From Desulfoluna spongiiphila (GTDB lineage Bacteria; Desulfobacterota; Desulfobacteria; Desulfobacterales; Desulfolunaceae), in the NCBI RefSeq assembly GCF_900101345.1, contig NZ_FMUX01000001.1:248001-312000 (forward strand): a stretch of DNA of 64,000 bases, written 5' to 3'. A program made the position numbers and the translations under genes. Of this stretch, positions 61,468 to 64,000 are shown piece after piece. Numbering within the stretch: the stretch's first letter is position 1; each line of letters starts with the position of its first letter. The notes beneath the pieces are model-generated. The model worked only from the letters and a program-made list of their open reading frames with translations, searched no databases and was not told the origin of the DNA.

Positions 61468-62193
61468 TCAGTTGTCAATCAGGGTGCCGATATCCTTCGC
61501 CCCGGTGACCACTTTGAAAATATTTCCTTTGCCGGAAAGATTGAACACCGACAAAGGCAGGTTGTTGTCCATGGCAAGAGAAATCGCCGTCATGTCCATG
61601 ACATTGAGCTGCTTCTCCAGAACCTCCATGTACTTGACCCGGGGAAAGAACGTGGCGTCCTTATCCTTGACCGGGTCCTTGTCGTAGATGCCGTCCACCT
61701 TGGTGGCCTTCATCAGGAGTTCCGCATGGATCTCCTGGGCGCGAAGCACCGCCGCCGTGTCGGTGGTGAAGTAGGGACTGCCTGTCCCTGCGGCGAAAAT
61801 CACGGCACGTCCCTTCTCCAGATGGCGAACCGCCCGACGGAGAATAAAGGGTTCGGCCACCTCATGCATGCTGATGGCGGACTGGACCCTGGTGGGAATC
61901 CCGATCTTTTCAAGGGCACCGGAAAGGGCGATGCTGTTGATAACGGTGGCCAGCATTCCCATATGATCGGCAGGTGCCCTGTCCATGCCGTAGGAGCTTG
62001 CGGCGATACCTCGGAAGATATTGCCTCCGCCCACAACAATGGCCACCTCAACGCCCAGTTCATGAATCGACTTCACCTCTTCGGCGACGTATTTCATCAT
62101 GTCGGGGCTGATACCGAAGCTCTGATCACCCATCAAAGCTTCACCACTTAATTTCAGAAGAACACGCTTGAAGGCAGGCTTCGCCGCTGTCAT
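61468..62193 (-). CDS. pyrH: UMP kinase
   Basis: 241 residues. [10 protein letters not shown] near the N-terminus, [10 protein letters not shown], and the [14 protein letters not shown] and [12 protein letters not shown] blocks typical of bacterial hexameric UMP kinases. Phosphorylates UMP to UDP. Starts 1 bp after the tsf stop. Confidence 0.97.
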   Translation of the reverse strand: MTAAKPAFKRVLLKLSGEALMGDQSFGISPDMMKYVAEEVKSIHELGVEVAIVVGGGNIFRGIAASSYGMDRAPADHMGMLATVINSIALSGALEKIGIPTRVQSAISMHEVAEPFILRRAVRHLEKGRAVIFAAGTGSPYFTTDTAAVLRAQEIHAELLMKATKVDGIYDKDPVKDKDATFFPRVKYMEVLEKQLNVMDMTAISLAMDNNLPLSVFNLSGKGNIFKVVTGAKDIGTLIDN

Positions 62194-62790
62194 CTACTCT
62201 CCTAACTGGTAACGGACGAAACGGCGGATACGGATGTTCTCGCCCATTTTGCCGATAACCTCTTTTGTATAGTCCTCAATGGTGATCTGGGGATTCTTTA
62301 CATAAGCCTGGCTCATGAGGCAGGAATCCTTGTAGAACTTCTGGACCTGACCTTCGACGATCTTGTCCACGATGTTCTCAGGCTTGCCCTGCTCGAGAGC
62401 GCGCTCACGGTAAATCTCCCGTTCCTTGGCAACAACGTCTTCGGAAATGTCCTCAGGGGCAAGACCGGCAGGGTTGACGGCTGCAATGTGCATGGCAACA
62501 TCTTTGGCGAAAGCCTGGAAGTCTTCGTTTTTGGCAACGAAGTCCGTCTCGCAGTTGATCTCAACCATAACACCGATTTTGCCGCCCATGTGGATGTAGC
62601 TCATGACGGTGCCTTCGGAAGTGGCTCGGGCGGAACGCTTTGCAGCGGCTGCCAGGCCTTTTTTCCGGAGGAAGTCGAGGGCCTTGGCCACATCGCCGTC
62701 GCTCTCCTTCAGGGCTTTCTTGCAATCCATGATTCCGGAGCCGGTCTTTTCACGAAGTTCTTTTACCATTGCTGCGCTGATATCTGCCAT
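62194..62790 (-). CDS. tsf: Elongation factor Ts
   Basis: 198 residues, the short form of EF-Ts. VKELREKTGSGIMDCKKAL at ~9-27 and the core CETDFVAKNEDF, followed by a reduced second core region. Exchanges GDP for GTP on EF-Tu. Two bp after rpsB. Confidence 0.97.
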   Translation of the reverse strand: MADISAAMVKELREKTGSGIMDCKKALKESDGDVAKALDFLRKKGLAAAAKRSARATSEGTVMSYIHMGGKIGVMVEINCETDFVAKNEDFQAFAKDVAMHIAAVNPAGLAPEDISEDVVAKEREIYRERALEQGKPENIVDKIVEGQVQKFYKDSCLMSQAYVKNPQITIEDYTKEVIGKMGENIRIRRFVRYQLGE

Positions 62791-62792
62791 GA

Positions 62793-63653
62793 CTACTCTC
62801 CTGCATTCTCGGCCGCGGCGTCTGCTGCCGGGGCATCATTCTCGGTTTTCTTACGGATCACTTCAACCACGGGACCTTCGGTGTCACCCGCAGCGGCCTC
62901 GGCAACAGCTGCTGCCTTGGTTTCCACTTCGTCGTTGCCCTTGTCGCTTGCAGCGGCACGCTTTTCGGTGTAGCGCTTGCGGCCTTCGATGCAGGCATCG
63001 GCAAGGCGTGAGGTAATCAGACGAATGGAACGAATGGCGTCGTCGTTGCCGGGAATCACGTAATCGATGGGATCCGGGTCACAGTTGGTATCCACAAGGG
63101 CGACAATGGGAATGTTGAGACGCTGGGCTTCTTTAACAGCGATGCTCTCTTTCTTGGGGTCCACGATGACGATTGCACCGGGCAGGCCGTTCATCATGCT
63201 GATACCGCCGATGACGGCTTCGAGCTTGTCACGGTCTTTACCGAGCTTGAGACGCTCTTTTTTGGTGTAGCTTTCAATGGTTCCGTCGTTCTGGATCTCA
63301 TTGAGCTTGCCAAGGCGCTCGATGCTTGTCTTTACGGTCTGGAAGTTGGTGAGCATGCCGCCGAGCCAGCGGTTCTGTACATAGAACATCTCAGCGCGGT
63401 TGGCTTCTTCGTAAATGGCTTCTCGAGCCTGCTTTTTGGTGCCGACAAAGAGAACGGACTTTCCGTTGGCGGCCACATCAGCGATGAAGTCATAGGCATT
63501 CTTGAACATACCCACGGACTTCTGAAGGTTGATGATGTAAATGCCGTTGCGGGCGCCGAAAATATACGGCTTCATCTTCGGGTTCCAGCGTTTGGTCTGG
63601 TGACCGAAATGGCATCCGGCTTCGAGAAGCTCTTTCATGCTTACGTAAGACAT
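62793..63653 (-). CDS. rpsB: 30S ribosomal protein S2
   Basis: 286 residues. S2 body to ~235 ([52 protein letters not shown]) followed by a ~50-residue Ala/Glu-rich tail, longer than in E. coli S2 (241). AAAGGAGTAAGG precedes the ATG. First gene of the cluster. Confidence 0.97.
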   Translation of the reverse strand: MSYVSMKELLEAGCHFGHQTKRWNPKMKPYIFGARNGIYIINLQKSVGMFKNAYDFIADVAANGKSVLFVGTKKQAREAIYEEANRAEMFYVQNRWLGGMLTNFQTVKTSIERLGKLNEIQNDGTIESYTKKERLKLGKDRDKLEAVIGGISMMNGLPGAIVIVDPKKESIAVKEAQRLNIPIVALVDTNCDPDPIDYVIPGNDDAIRSIRLITSRLADACIEGRKRYTEKRAAASDKGNDEVETKAAAVAEAAAGDTEGPVVEVIRKKTENDAPAADAAAENAGE

Positions 63654-63796
63654 ATCCTTACTCCTTTGGTTTTTCCACCGCCCCCGTCATCCCCGGGATC
63701 GACTTTCTCCGATACATCGAAGGAAAGAACCTGATACGGGTCAGGAGGCGTGTGTCATTAAAATGCATCTGCCCGTCAATCGGACAAATTCAACAA

Positions 63797-63822
63797 AAGC
63801 GGCCCCATTGTGCCGCTTGAAA
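63797..63822 (-). other. Hairpin in the rpsB leader
   Basis: Minus strand AAGCGGC-ACAATGGG-GCCGCTT followed by TTGTTG, in the middle of a ~230-nt leader. May be an attenuator or a binding site for autogenous control by S2. Direct support is only the stem itself. Confidence 0.4.
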
Positions 63823-63891
63823 GTTTGCCCCCCGAGGGGAGCCAATCAACCGTCGGGCGCAAAAATACGCCTCGATCGATAAATCCTAACA

Positions 63892-63920
63892 TTAATAACA
63901 GGTCCTGCAGCGTGTGGCAA
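63892..63920 (-). promoter_or_regulatory. Sigma-70-type promoter of the rpsB cluster
   Basis: Minus strand TTGCCA (63920-63915), 17-bp spacer, TATTAA (63897-63892). Predicted start ~230 nt before the rpsB ATG. The rest of 63654-64000 shows no gene. Confidence 0.6.
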
Positions 63921-64000
63921 GGGCATTCCGGACCAGCCAAAAGAAAACCTTCTGCCGCCCCGGCACAAACCGATATGTTTCGGAGAGATGTGAAGAAAAA

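Overview
The window is about 58% GC chromosomal DNA from a motile, piliated Gram-negative bacterium. I infer an anaerobic member of the Desulfobacterota (Desulfobacteraceae/Desulfoluna-like). The reasons are a benzimidazole-forming ThiC homologue under a cobalamin riboswitch, FlhF/FlhG-type polar flagellar control, a PilY1 pilus locus, a very large glutamate dehydrogenase and an orphan YcaO protein. No tRNA, rRNA, CRISPR array or intact transposase gene was found.

Layout. 1-455: truncated phage-type S24 repressor. 620-5250: cobamide lower-ligand locus on the minus strand, with a cobalamin riboswitch and terminator in front of a ThiC-like BzaF and CobT, and further on a CrtF/BzaC-like O-methyltransferase. 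5675-15469: metabolic genes, including the Ser/Thr symporter SstT, a secreted DUF1254/DUF1214 protein, a TetR plus flavin-binding pair, a Blc lipocalin, the Kbl-Tdh threonine pathway, an Lrp-type regulator, a flavodoxin and a VOC protein. 15720-32414: flagellar block on the minus strand in two sigma-54-type units, fliK-flgD-flgE and fliL-M-N-O-P-Q-R-flhB-flhA-flhF-flhG-fliA, followed by a multi-motif FliL-like protein and a small coiled-coil membrane protein. 33002-43014: envelope and central metabolism, with a PlsC-like acyltransferase, large GDH, small membrane protein, PlsB and a MurU-AmgK fusion. 43206-54313: type IV pilus minor pilin operon fimT-pilW-pilV-pilX-pilY1 of lower GC, preceded by a sigma-54 response regulator and a histidine kinase. 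54565-56250: YcaO protein. 56573-63653: conserved housekeeping cluster rpsB-tsf-pyrH-frr-uppS-cdsA-dxr-rseP.

The signal that gene calls do not explain is a dispersed family of intergenic elements, about 170 bp when full length. They are bounded by a 12-bp terminal inverted repeat (GCCTCCGGCGGC / GCCGCCGGAGGC). At least six near-complete copies and several partial ones occur here. Inside them two hairpins keep their pairing while both arms change together between copies, and the loop CGTTCCT stays almost constant, which is the pattern expected of a selected RNA or cruciform structure. One copy supplies the Shine-Dalgarno sequence of murU-amgK and another forms the 3' end of the same gene.

Other points of interest are a FliL-like membrane protein with five copies of a FliM-N/CheY-docking-like motif, a 16-bp near-identical palindromic site shared by sstT and the kbl/lrp intergenic region (a possible serine/threonine regulon), a twin CX3C-X6-CX3C cysteine block in PilY1, and an FlhB whose autocleavage motif reads NPVR rather than NPTH.
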